A stretch of DNA of 64,000 nt from Paludifilum halophilum (lineage in GTDB: Bacteria > Bacillota > Bacilli > Thermoactinomycetales > DSM-45169): contig NZ_NOWF01000004.1 of assembly GCF_002245355.1 (NCBI RefSeq), positions 1 through 64,000 on the forward strand, in the 5' to 3' direction. This document shows, one piece after another, positions 29,686 through 37,293 of this stretch (positions within the stretch are counted from its first letter, which is position 1; each line of letters opens with the position of its first letter). The notes under the pieces were generated by a model. That model had not been told where the DNA came from and searched no databases. It worked only from the letters and a program-made list of their open reading frames with translations. Made by a program: the position numbers and the translations under genes.

Positions 29686-30405
29686 ATGGATTACCGATAC
29701 GAGCTGGGTGAGCAAATGTCGAAGTGGGGGCTTCACTTGTCCGATGAACAGTGGGACCGGTTTGCTCTTTATTTCAGGCGGCTCACCGAGACCAATCAAA
29801 AAATGAATCTGACGGCGATTACAGAGGAAAAAGAAGTTTATATCAAACACTTTTATGATTCGTTAACCCTGGTTTCCCGCTTGCCGATGGATGAAATCGA
29901 TTCGGTGATCGATGTGGGGACAGGGGCGGGTTTTCCGGGTCTCCCCCTGAAGATCGCTTACCCCCGGATTCGTCTGGTGTTGCTTGATTCGCTCAAGAAA
30001 AGGATCGTCTTTTTGAAGGAATTGGCCCAGGAGCTGGAGTTGGAGGATGTGGAGACGATTCATGGCAGGGCGGAGGAGACGGCACGCGACCCCCTGTTTC
30101 GTGAACGCTTCGATTTGGCCACCGCTCGAGCCGTTGCCAAACTGAATGTGCTGTCGGAATACTGCTTCCCCTTTGTCCGTGTCGGAGGTCGGTTTGTAGC
30201 GATGAAGGGACCGGATGTGGAAACGGAAGTGCAAGGAGCCAAGAGAGCGGTGCAAAGGTTGGGCGGAGGGGGGATCCACACGGTTTCCTTTTCCTTGCCT
30301 GAGGAGATGGGGAATCGGAATATCCTGATTCTCCCGAAAGAGAATCCGACGCCAAAGGCCTATCCCCGGAAGCCGGGAACCCCCCTTCGTCAACCGTTAA
30401 CATAA
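29686..30405 (+). CDS. rsmG: 16S rRNA (guanine527-N7)-methyltransferase
   Basis: A 239-residue Rossmann methyltransferase (GidB) that methylates G527 of 16S rRNA. The SAM motif 'VIDVGTGAGFPGLPLKIA' lies at about 70-87, followed by 'LLDSLKKR'. The ATG at 29686 after GAGGAG is used. It ends the mnmE-mnmG-rsmG run and is followed by a terminator. Confidence 0.97.
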   Translation: MDYRYELGEQMSKWGLHLSDEQWDRFALYFRRLTETNQKMNLTAITEEKEVYIKHFYDSLTLVSRLPMDEIDSVIDVGTGAGFPGLPLKIAYPRIRLVLLDSLKKRIVFLKELAQELELEDVETIHGRAEETARDPLFRERFDLATARAVAKLNVLSEYCFPFVRVGGRFVAMKGPDVETEVQGAKRAVQRLGGGGIHTVSFSLPEEMGNRNILILPKENPTPKAYPRKPGTPLRQPLT

Positions 30406-30418
30406 TCGCTAACCCGTT

Positions 30419-30448
30419 GCTCCCCCTTCAGTGGGGGGAGCTTCGTTT
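30419..30448 (+). terminator. Terminator after rsmG
   Basis: GCTCCCCC pairs with GGGGGAGC around a short loop, followed by TTCGTTT. Confidence 0.75.
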
Positions 30449-30473
30449 ATAAAGTGGCAGTACTTTGATTCCG

Positions 30474-30501
30474 TATAAAGCCCCCTCCATCAGAGGGGGC
30501 A
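30474..30501 (-). terminator. Terminator after the MnmG-headed gene
   Basis: On the minus strand GCCCCCTC-TGATG-GAGGGGGC is followed by TTTATAC, just beyond the stop at 30508. It faces the rsmG terminator, so the two operons converge. Confidence 0.75.
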
Positions 30502-30507
30502 GAAAGA

Positions 30508-32163
30508 TTAACCCAGGTTGTTGATCAAGTTGTGGAGTCCGCGCAGAGCGATCTTTCTCCTTTCCACTTCTTCGCTCTCGGGATTGCCGGAGGAAGAGCT
30601 GAAGGGACCCATAAATTCTTCGTAGGATTGGCCGAAAGGGTCTTCAATGTCGATTTCATCTCGTTTCAACGTGTCTGAACTGCTGTTTCGCAGCACATTT
30701 CGTGCCGCTTCCTGTTCCGTGAAAGGAGAAGATTCCCGCCGATGGCCTTTAGCCTGACTGAAGGGTTGAAGCCCTTCGGAGGAAGGCTGTGGTGTCTCCG
30801 CAGGTTTGGAGGGGGCGGGTGCGTTTTGTAAACGGTCTGAGCGCCGTAATCCCTGGGGCGGTTTGGCCGGTTCCTCGGTGGAGGTATCTGTTCGTTCCTG
30901 CTGGACGGAACCGGTTTTTTTCTTCGCAGCAAGGGGTTTCTCCCGCTGGGATCGGTTTTGTTCAGGGAGATCCGCTTCTTTTGGACGTTCCTTTTGAAAA
31001 GGTTCATAGGTGATAGGGGGCCCGGAGGCCTCTTCCTTCCACTCTTTGGAACGGAGGGGCCGCTGTTTTTCTTCACGAGTCTGTGAAGGGTCCTGGGCCG
31101 GTTTTTCCTTTGCTTCCCAAACGACAGAACCGGGGATTTCGGAGACGTTTTTTCGCTTATGCTGATGAAAGGGTTCCAGTTTGCCGGTATTTTGGCGGGG
31201 GGCTTCTCTCTTCTTCGCCGCACGGCGATTTTTTAACCGGCTTTGGTCCATGGGAATCACCATATTGCTGGAGCCTTTTTGAAAGGGTAATACGGTTTCC
31301 CGCTTTTTTTCATCCGGTTTTTTGTCCGGTTTGGGTATCACCGGGTTTTGTTCTTTTTCCGTTTCCTCTGCGGAACTTTCCTTTTCTTTCGGCCTCTTAT
31401 CCTCAGGTGGAGAAGAAGTTTTGGCCGAAATTCGATGTCCCCGGGTCATTTTCCGACGCCTTTCGATTTCCCGTTCTCGGAAAGGGGAGGATTGCCAAGG
31501 CGATTCCGAAGGAGACTCTGTTTCTTCTTTTACATCCGGTTCAAAGGATGAATCTTCCCGGGATGGTAAAGGAGAACGGTGCAGCATTTTTTTCCGTGTG
31601 AACATTTCCCGTTCCCTCAGCATTGGATGGTGAACCGGCCGGTTAATGATGTTTTCCGTCTCTTCGGAGGTCTGCTGGACCTCTTCCGGTTCATCCGATT
31701 CGGATAGCTCCCCTTGGGAGGACGGTATCCGGTGGTCCGAATCGGGTGTTTCTGCGGAAACGGGAGTTTTTTCTTCCGCTGTGGACTCTGGTTGATCTGC
31801 GGAATCAACCGTCTCCTCCAATGGCTCCGGGCTGTAGAGATCCGGTTCCAATTCGGATTCCGTTCCCTGCAGGATATAGACGGAATGGTGGGATTCAACG
31901 TTGACTTGTTGCGTTTGAACGTCTTCGTCTGCTTCTACCGGGTCTTCCGCCGGCTGAATCAATTGTGCCTCCAGTTCTTCGACGGGTTGTCCGTGGGGGG
32001 ATCCATGAGTGGATGAACTGCACATGACAGATGCGATCGCCCCCGGGTTCAACTTTAATAATAGAGCGGTTTTTCCCATGCGAGCGGCGTGTTCTGCGGA
32101 GGATGTTCCCGCTTGGCCGTTACTGATGATAATGATGTCGTAATCTCCGCCCGAGTATGCCAT
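30508..32163 (-). CDS. MnmG-derived head fused to a long disordered tail
   Basis: A 551-residue protein of unknown function. Residues 4-67 align without gaps to the same residues of MnmG encoded 1 kb away (about 27 identities in 67). However, the FAD motif GAGHAG is S14-N-G-Q-A-G19 and the active-site stretch is changed, though Cys48 aligns. The rest is low-complexity, rich in E, K, R, P and S, with no predicted globular domain. The tail repeats a hydrophobic-x-PF motif (PF at 293, 331, 388, 467), repeats an L/FRERE...RxKM helix (182-193, 228-239), and ends in an amphipathic helix (RRKIALRGLHNLINNLG). GGAGGGGG precedes the ATG. It follows the actin-like gene on the same strand. Loss of catalysis is inferred; partnership with the actin is a guess from position. 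Confidence 0.75.
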   Translation of the reverse strand: MAYSGGDYDIIIISNGQAGTSSAEHAARMGKTALLLKLNPGAIASVMCSSSTHGSPHGQPVEELEAQLIQPAEDPVEADEDVQTQQVNVESHHSVYILQGTESELEPDLYSPEPLEETVDSADQPESTAEEKTPVSAETPDSDHRIPSSQGELSESDEPEEVQQTSEETENIINRPVHHPMLREREMFTRKKMLHRSPLPSREDSSFEPDVKEETESPSESPWQSSPFREREIERRRKMTRGHRISAKTSSPPEDKRPKEKESSAEETEKEQNPVIPKPDKKPDEKKRETVLPFQKGSSNMVIPMDQSRLKNRRAAKKREAPRQNTGKLEPFHQHKRKNVSEIPGSVVWEAKEKPAQDPSQTREEKQRPLRSKEWKEEASGPPITYEPFQKERPKEADLPEQNRSQREKPLAAKKKTGSVQQERTDTSTEEPAKPPQGLRRSDRLQNAPAPSKPAETPQPSSEGLQPFSQAKGHRRESSPFTEQEAARNVLRNSSSDTLKRDEIDIEDPFGQSYEEFMGPFSSSSGNPESEEVERRKIALRGLHNLINNLG

Positions 32164-32304
32164 AACTGTCCCCCTCCATTTTCTGCTCTGGTTTGGGTCC
32201 AGATCCAGCGGCTCCTGGCGGAAGCTGAATTTTTATCGGTCGGCGTTGGCCGTGCGGAACATGTGTGGCACGATTCAACCGATGGCGATCCAGACCCGGT
32301 CTCG

Positions 32305-32350
32305 GACAAAAAAAGCGATTCTTCGACGTCTTCTTCGATAAAATCGCTTT
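32305..32350 (-). terminator. Terminator after the actin-like gene
   Basis: On the minus strand AAAGCGATT (from 32350) and AATCGCTTT (to 32312) pair, followed by seven Ts. A second GC hairpin (CCCCCAGG/CCTGGGGG) lies at about 32379-32405. The MnmG-headed gene therefore probably has its own promoter in 32164-32304. Confidence 0.65.
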
Positions 32351-32433
32351 AAAAAATCAAAAGCTATGTACTATGTAAGCCCCCAGGATGGAAAGCCCTG
32401 GGGGTTTTGTACAAGAGAATCCGTGATTCGGAA

Positions 32434-33624
32434 TTATTTTTTGTTTCGTTTCCCGCGGTTGACCGGTTTTTCTGCGTTATTGGGTACTGTAAACTCTTCC
32501 TGAATGGTGGCGGCCACTTCCTGCTGAGTTTTCAGCGGTACCGACTTGGATTTGGATTGGGTGAATTTGCAAAGACCGAAGGCATTGGCAAACTGGGCTT
32601 CGATTCCATAATCCTCTGCAAAGATCAGCTTATCTCCGAAGCGATCCCGGTAGTGGTTCTTGAAGGGGATGGAGGATCCGCCGGTCAGAATGATATAGGT
32701 GATATCATCGGCGTAATCCAGACGGGTCCAGACTTCATCAACCAACGAGGAGCCGACTTCCTGGATGCATTCTTTGACGATCTCGGAGACGTCGTATACT
32801 TTTCCTTTGAAACTGATTTCCCCGGAGCGGATCACCCGGTTGAGACTCCAAATGGGATATTCTTTGCCTGAGCTTTCGGAGTCGACTTCCCGGGAAAACT
32901 CGGTCAGGCGTTTGGAGAGCAGCTGGTAGACATTGATCATCGCATGGCGGGAAGTGAAGCTCTGTCGTTTGATGATCGTTTCCCCGTGGAGAGTTTCCAC
33001 ATCGGAGGTACCGAAGCCCAGGTCGTTAATACTGACTTTTTGAATGAACAAGTCTTCGTTGAGAAGCTGACCTTCCCGGTCCAGGGCGATGTGAAATAAA
33101 GTAGCCATCGGTTGGCTGATCACGTACAAATTTTCGCGCTTGATTTCGAATTCGATTTTCCGGTAGGGGAGGTTGCCCTGTTTGATTTCAAAACTGTGCT
33201 TACCGACGAGGCGGCGTTTCAGTTCTTCCTTGTAATCGATGTAGCTGTCGGTCGGGAGAGCGACAGAGACGACGGGTTCGTTACCTCCGTTTCCTTGAAG
33301 CATCAGTCCGGTACTGACGCGGAACATGATCAGATATTCCTGTTCCCGGAACCAAGTGGGACTGAAGAGGCGGCGTTCATGGGAGTCAAACAGTTCATCG
33401 TCGGCGGATTGCTCGATGGCGAGCTTACCGACGAACCATTCCCGGCTTCCCTCTTTTTCCCGATAAATAATGTTGTGGGGATCGTTATTGTAAGTGATCT
33501 CACCCACACGGTTCGGGACGACCATGTTCCGGATAAACATCTTGAGGAATTTGCCGTTGTTTTGGCTGACCACTTTGGTACCGTAATATCCTTGGTCGTT
33601 TCCTATGTAGATCGGTCCGCTCAT
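32434..33624 (-). CDS. ParM/Alp-type actin-like ATPase
   Basis: A 396-residue protein of the actin superfamily, closest in pattern to plasmid-segregation actins (ParM/StbA, Alp). Phosphate-1 loop Asp10-x-Gly12...Thr16-Lys17, phosphate-2 loop Asp201-L-Gly-F-Gly205-Thr206, adenosine motif 'ILTGGSS' (312-318) and C-terminal 'EAQFANAFG' are all present, so it should bind ATP and may form filaments. It ends in a basic tail (NRGKRNKK). AGGAGG precedes the ATG at 33624. It is not MreB by length or motif context. No ParR-like gene is adjacent; the downstream MnmG-headed protein could be its partner, which is speculative. Confidence 0.8.
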   Translation of the reverse strand: MSGPIYIGNDQGYYGTKVVSQNNGKFLKMFIRNMVVPNRVGEITYNNDPHNIIYREKEGSREWFVGKLAIEQSADDELFDSHERRLFSPTWFREQEYLIMFRVSTGLMLQGNGGNEPVVSVALPTDSYIDYKEELKRRLVGKHSFEIKQGNLPYRKIEFEIKRENLYVISQPMATLFHIALDREGQLLNEDLFIQKVSINDLGFGTSDVETLHGETIIKRQSFTSRHAMINVYQLLSKRLTEFSREVDSESSGKEYPIWSLNRVIRSGEISFKGKVYDVSEIVKECIQEVGSSLVDEVWTRLDYADDITYIILTGGSSIPFKNHYRDRFGDKLIFAEDYGIEAQFANAFGLCKFTQSKSKSVPLKTQQEVAATIQEEFTVPNNAEKPVNRGKRNKK

Positions 33625-33642
33625 TACCGAATCCTCCTATTT

Positions 33643-33653
33643 TTTTGTCGAAA
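33643..33653. promoter_or_regulatory. Possible Spo0A box upstream of the actin-like gene
   Basis: TTTTGTCGAAA contains the 0A-box core TGTCGAA within TTTGTCGAA. It lies between the -10 and the ribosome site of the actin-like gene, a position where binding would repress. A single match in 64 kb could be chance. Confidence 0.35.
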
Positions 33654-33675
33654 GACGTCATAATTCTCTCCATTG

Positions 33676-33705
33676 ATTTTATCAAGCAAAGTGGACAAGG
33701 GTCAA
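33676..33705 (-). promoter_or_regulatory. Promoter of the actin-like gene
   Basis: On the minus strand TTGACC (33700-33705), an 18-base spacer and TAAAAT (33676-33681) lie about 50 bases upstream of the start codon. Confidence 0.6.
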
Positions 33706-34299
33706 TAAAAACCCGGTGAGGATTCCCCCCCATTTCCGGTGCTTTTAAGCGAGTTTTTGCGATGGATGGCGGATCATGTCGGGAAATGTCTTTTTTATCA
33801 TTCTCGGAAATGAAACATTCACAATAGAACGACCAAGGGAACCATACTATTTATTAAGAACGAGTCGGTGCAGATCCGTATCGGAGTGTTCCTGTATGAG
33901 GAGTTGACCGGCCTTTTTCCCGCTTCCTTGAAGGTTGCAAAAAACGAATGCAGCCCCCCCTACAAGGAGAAGGGTGTCCCGCCCAGTCGCAACGCTTCTT
34001 GCCCTCACTTCCATGGCTTCGCTTTCGTATGACGCTACCGACCGGCAAAAATGCAAAACTGGTCGCCTCGAAAAATAATCCGTTCGGTAGTGTCGTAAAC
34101 TTGCTGTTGTTGAACCCGCTGCCCGCTTTCTGTCCCCATCTGATTTCCTCACTGAGCAAGCGGGCGTTGCGATTTCGATCTTCGTGTCATATATCATCGG
34201 ATCTGTCATGTTGCATCAAGTCGTTTGATTGGGCCAATAATCCTTCCCGTGCCGCTCAACCCCGACCGATCAAAAACGCACTCAGTCACAACGCTTCTG

Positions 34300-34781
34300 G
34301 GGCGTATCGGATCATGAATGATTCCGGTTCCTCTCTTCGCAGATGGTAAACGGTCCGTGACCTTTTCTGCGGAGGAAACCAACGACCAAAGAAAAACAAA
34401 GTGTTCCTTGAAGCATTGTGAAAACAATCAAGCGGCGTTGGTCCGAAACCGCTCTGATGGCGTCCTGCAGAATGTAGTCACTGGCCGCTTAGAAATCTTC
34501 CTGCTATGGACAGGGGACAACGCCTGTGTACATGTCCCTGCAGGCTGATTTTCCGCTGAGTGGGCAGGACAGCAAAGTCGCTATTTCGGGTAAACGCTTC
34601 CCCTCTTCTCAACATTTCAATCACCACGTTTCTAGACGGCTTGGCTATTCGAAAACTCCGCCGGCTCGGTCAGACATATGGCGGCGAGGCGAAAGTGTGG
34701 GATTTATGTTCTACCGAGTGCCCATATGGTTACACTGGAGGCCGGCACCCATACCTTTTCGGCGATTGACCAGACATGCCC
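34300..34781. repeat. Family C element, long copy
   Basis: A 482-base stretch with inverted ends GGGCGTATCGGATCA and TGACCAGACATGCCC. Its left ~110 bases match the inverse of the 36716 copy (GATCATGA..., GGTAAA.GGTCC..GACCTTTTCT, GACCAAAGAAAA.CAA). Its right end shares TCGGCGATTGACCAGACA with that copy. The interior differs. It begins right after a family A end and finishes six bases before parS. Confidence 0.6.
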
Positions 34782-34787
34782 CGGAAA

Positions 34788-34803
34788 TGTTTCACGTGAA
34801 ACA
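34788..34803. promoter_or_regulatory. parS site
   Basis: TGTTTCACGTGAAACA is a perfect 16-base palindrome matching the bacterial parS consensus bound by ParB/Spo0J. It lies intergenically 0.9 kb upstream of noc. Confidence 0.93.
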
Positions 34804-35681
34804 TTCGGTTGTCACGATTCTGATATGGTATTCGTCACTGCATAGGGGATTTATCTTTGCGACCGCTTTCCCCTGGAGTTTATCTTTAGCAGATCTTAAG
34901 TGAAGGGAAAATTACATGGAAGATAGCCAATTCCCACCATTTTCGCTATACTTTATGTATGGGAAAAAAGAACATGAAGCATGCGAGAACCTGAGAAAGG
35001 GGGAGGCGGATGCTTCGTATCTACTAATTCCTCGACTTTATCATCGAACGGTGCGGCCGTTGTACAATCACCTTCCGACGAGTGGATTCATCCTTGTGAC
35101 TTTGTGACAAAAGCCATGCATGATCCCGGTATGGACAAACTATCCAAGATCCGCTCGGGAAAAGGGTGATTCCGGATTTGTATGGAAAAATGACAGATCA
35201 GTGGAAAGATGATGCACGTGCGATCAGTCATGACAGGCGAGGCGATCCCCTTTGCAGATCTGGACGTACAGAGGATGGTCAAGAATCATGCCTGAGGAAA
35301 AAACATGGTGGTTCTGGATGGGGAAAAACGGGTCCCATGCACGACTGATAAGGGTGAGAGTGCCGGTGAACGTGTTGTCCAGGTCAATTCCTGTCAAACC
35401 GGCCAACGATGCGTAAGTTGTGTTGAGATCGTCAAAAACATGGCCGAACGAGTGAAAAGAAATGGGATGTCCATACGGCCATCGATATTCTACCACTTGC
35501 AAGACAAGCCTCTTAAAACTGGATTGGGCCCGGAGTGGGCCTTCGTGGAGAGTACGGCAGGGGTCGGCTCGATGAAACGAGAAGCTCGCTGATTTTAATG
35601 GCGAGAGGTTCACGTCAAATAGAGAATACACACGGGAGTTGTCCGCGTGAACTTCCAGTACAATTAGGTGGTGTCCATGAA

Positions 35682-36497
35682 ATGAAAGAGCCGTTTCATC
35701 GGTTGTTCGGCATGGTTGAGAAGGAAGAAAATGATGAAGTAAAACAATTGTCGGCGGATATGATTCGGCCCAGCCCTTATCAGCCGCGAACCATTTTTGA
35801 TGATGAACGCATCGATGAGTTGTGTCGGACGATTCGCATCCATGGAGTGATTCAGCCGATCATGGTTCGACACGTTCATGGAGGTTATGAACTGATCGCC
35901 GGAGAACGCCGTCTCCGTGCCGTGAAAAAGTTGGGGATGAAGTCGATTCCCGCAGTTGTTCGGGAGATGAGCGATACCGAGGCGGCTTCTGCCTCCCTGA
36001 TTGAAAATCTTCAGCGGGAAGGGTTGACGGCGATTGAGGAGGCGATGGCTTATCATAAACTGATCGAATTACACGGTTTGACACAGGAAAGCTTAGCCCA
36101 GCGGTTAGGAAAAGGTCAGTCTACAGTTGCCAATAAGCTGCGTCTCCTCTATCTTCCTGAGGACGTGCAAAAGGCGTTGCTCAACCGGGTCATTACGGAG
36201 CGTCATGCTCGAGCTCTTCTCGGTCTTAAAGATCAGGAATTACAAAAAAAATTATTGAAAGAGATTGTGGAAAAGGAACTGAATGTAAAACAAACCGAAG
36301 AACGGGTCCGAAAGTATACAGAGCAGAAAAAGAAAGCCCCCAAGCCGAAGAGGAAGTCCTTTTCCCGGGATGTTCGGATCGCGATGAACACGATTCGTCA
36401 ATCTGTCGATATGGTGAAGGAGACAGGATTGGTGGTATCGACGGATGAGCAGGAAACAGACGAGTTTTATGAAGTGTTGATTCGGATTCCGAAGTAA
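35682..36497 (+). CDS. noc: Nucleoid occlusion protein Noc
   Basis: A 271-residue ParB-family CTPase that binds DNA near the origin and blocks division over the nucleoid. The N-terminus [11 protein letters not shown] matches Noc's membrane-targeting helix. The CTP-binding ParB domain follows ('PYQPRTIF', '[12 protein letters not shown]', '[14 protein letters not shown]'), then the helix-turn-helix '[24 protein letters not shown]'. The ATG at 35682 with a TAGGTGGTG site is preferred to the longer open frame. It precedes parA-parB as in Bacillus. Confidence 0.93.
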   Translation: MKEPFHRLFGMVEKEENDEVKQLSADMIRPSPYQPRTIFDDERIDELCRTIRIHGVIQPIMVRHVHGGYELIAGERRLRAVKKLGMKSIPAVVREMSDTEAASASLIENLQREGLTAIEEAMAYHKLIELHGLTQESLAQRLGKGQSTVANKLRLLYLPEDVQKALLNRVITERHARALLGLKDQELQKKLLKEIVEKELNVKQTEERVRKYTEQKKKAPKPKRKSFSRDVRIAMNTIRQSVDMVKETGLVVSTDEQETDEFYEVLIRIPK

Positions 36498-36715
36498 CAG
36501 CTGAACATGGTTCGTCGATGCAGAAAGCGGGTCACCGGTTTGGGTCATAGCGAGTTTTACCCACATCGAGGTGAACCCTTTCGGAGTGGACCGATTATAT
36601 ATCTTTACGGGTTGCATAGCGTGACACGGGAGCGACCCGAGCGATCCTTGTATGAGAATGTGTATAACGGAGTGAATGGGCAAGGTTCCGACCGACGTTT
36701 TCTGCCATGCTTCCA

Positions 36716-36997
36716 GGGCGTGTCTGGTCAATCGCCGAAGATGCGGAGGGGGCTCCAGCGCAGCGATTTTATACTCGGGGGAGCAGTCTTGCCTGGGCCG
36801 CTTCGCTCCTCGGTCTCGATGCTCAACCACCCCGCGGAATTTTCGGGGGGTCGTATCGTTATAGCGGCCACCTTGCTTTTCTTTGGTCGGCGGTTCGGTC
36901 GGAGAAAAGGTCGGGGACCATTTACCTTCGGGAAGTCCATCCGGCGGAGTTGGGAACCGCTCCCGCACTCTGTTGTCGCTCATGATCAGACACGCCC
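36716..36997. repeat. Family C element
   Basis: A 282-base element with inverted ends GGGCGTGTCTGGTCA (36716-36730) and TGATCAGACACGCCC (36983-36997). It is related to the 34300 copy and the 12407 remnant. It touches a family A element at its right end (they share the C of CTAG). It is non-coding and too short for a transposase, so MITE-like. Confidence 0.7.
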
Positions 36998-37134
36998 TAG
37001 AAGTCCGGTGAAAAAGCCCCTTTCAGGGAGGGTTGGGTTCCACACGGAGTGCCTTTGGCTCGTAAGAACAACGAAACGGAGTGTGGAACCCAACCCCGAC
37101 CCACCAGGAACGCATTTAATCACCAGTCTTCTAG
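36997..37134. repeat. Family A palindromic element
   Basis: A 138-base element from CTAGAAGT to TCTTCTAG with the long central palindrome (GGGTTGGGTTCCACAC ... GTGTGGAACCCAACCC). It lies upstream of parA, next to a family C element. Confidence 0.8.
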
Positions 37135-37293
37135 TCAAGTGAATGTCATGGGATCAAGCGGTGATTGACAGCAGTAAAAGGGTGGTTGGTGGTCATTGTT
37201 TTTCATGGATCCAATTCCTTTTTAAGCGGCTGTCCGCTGGTCTAGAGAGCCTGACGGTTCGGTAGTAAATAAAAGGAAACGAGGTGTCAATCA

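Larger units (their letters stand above)
33706..35681. other. About 2 kb without a supported gene
   Basis: No frame here has both a ribosome site and a recognisable protein pattern. The interval contains a family C element (34300-34781) preceded by an apparent family A right end (CACAACGCTTCT, to 34298), and a perfect parS (34788-34803). The frames at 33854-34427 and 35224-35631 look like decayed or shadow sequence. It may be eroded mobile DNA beside the centromere-like site. Confidence 0.6.

Noticed and set aside
27712-29850. 712-codon minus-strand frame opposite mnmG and rsmG
   Set aside because: It is the antisense shadow of mnmG, a clearly recognised gene; its composition is typical of a GC-rich shadow and it has no ribosome site.
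35224-35631. 135-codon minus-strand frame upstream of noc
   Set aside because: No ribosome site, no recognised family, and relaxed overlapping frames on both strands; treated as decayed or shadow sequence.
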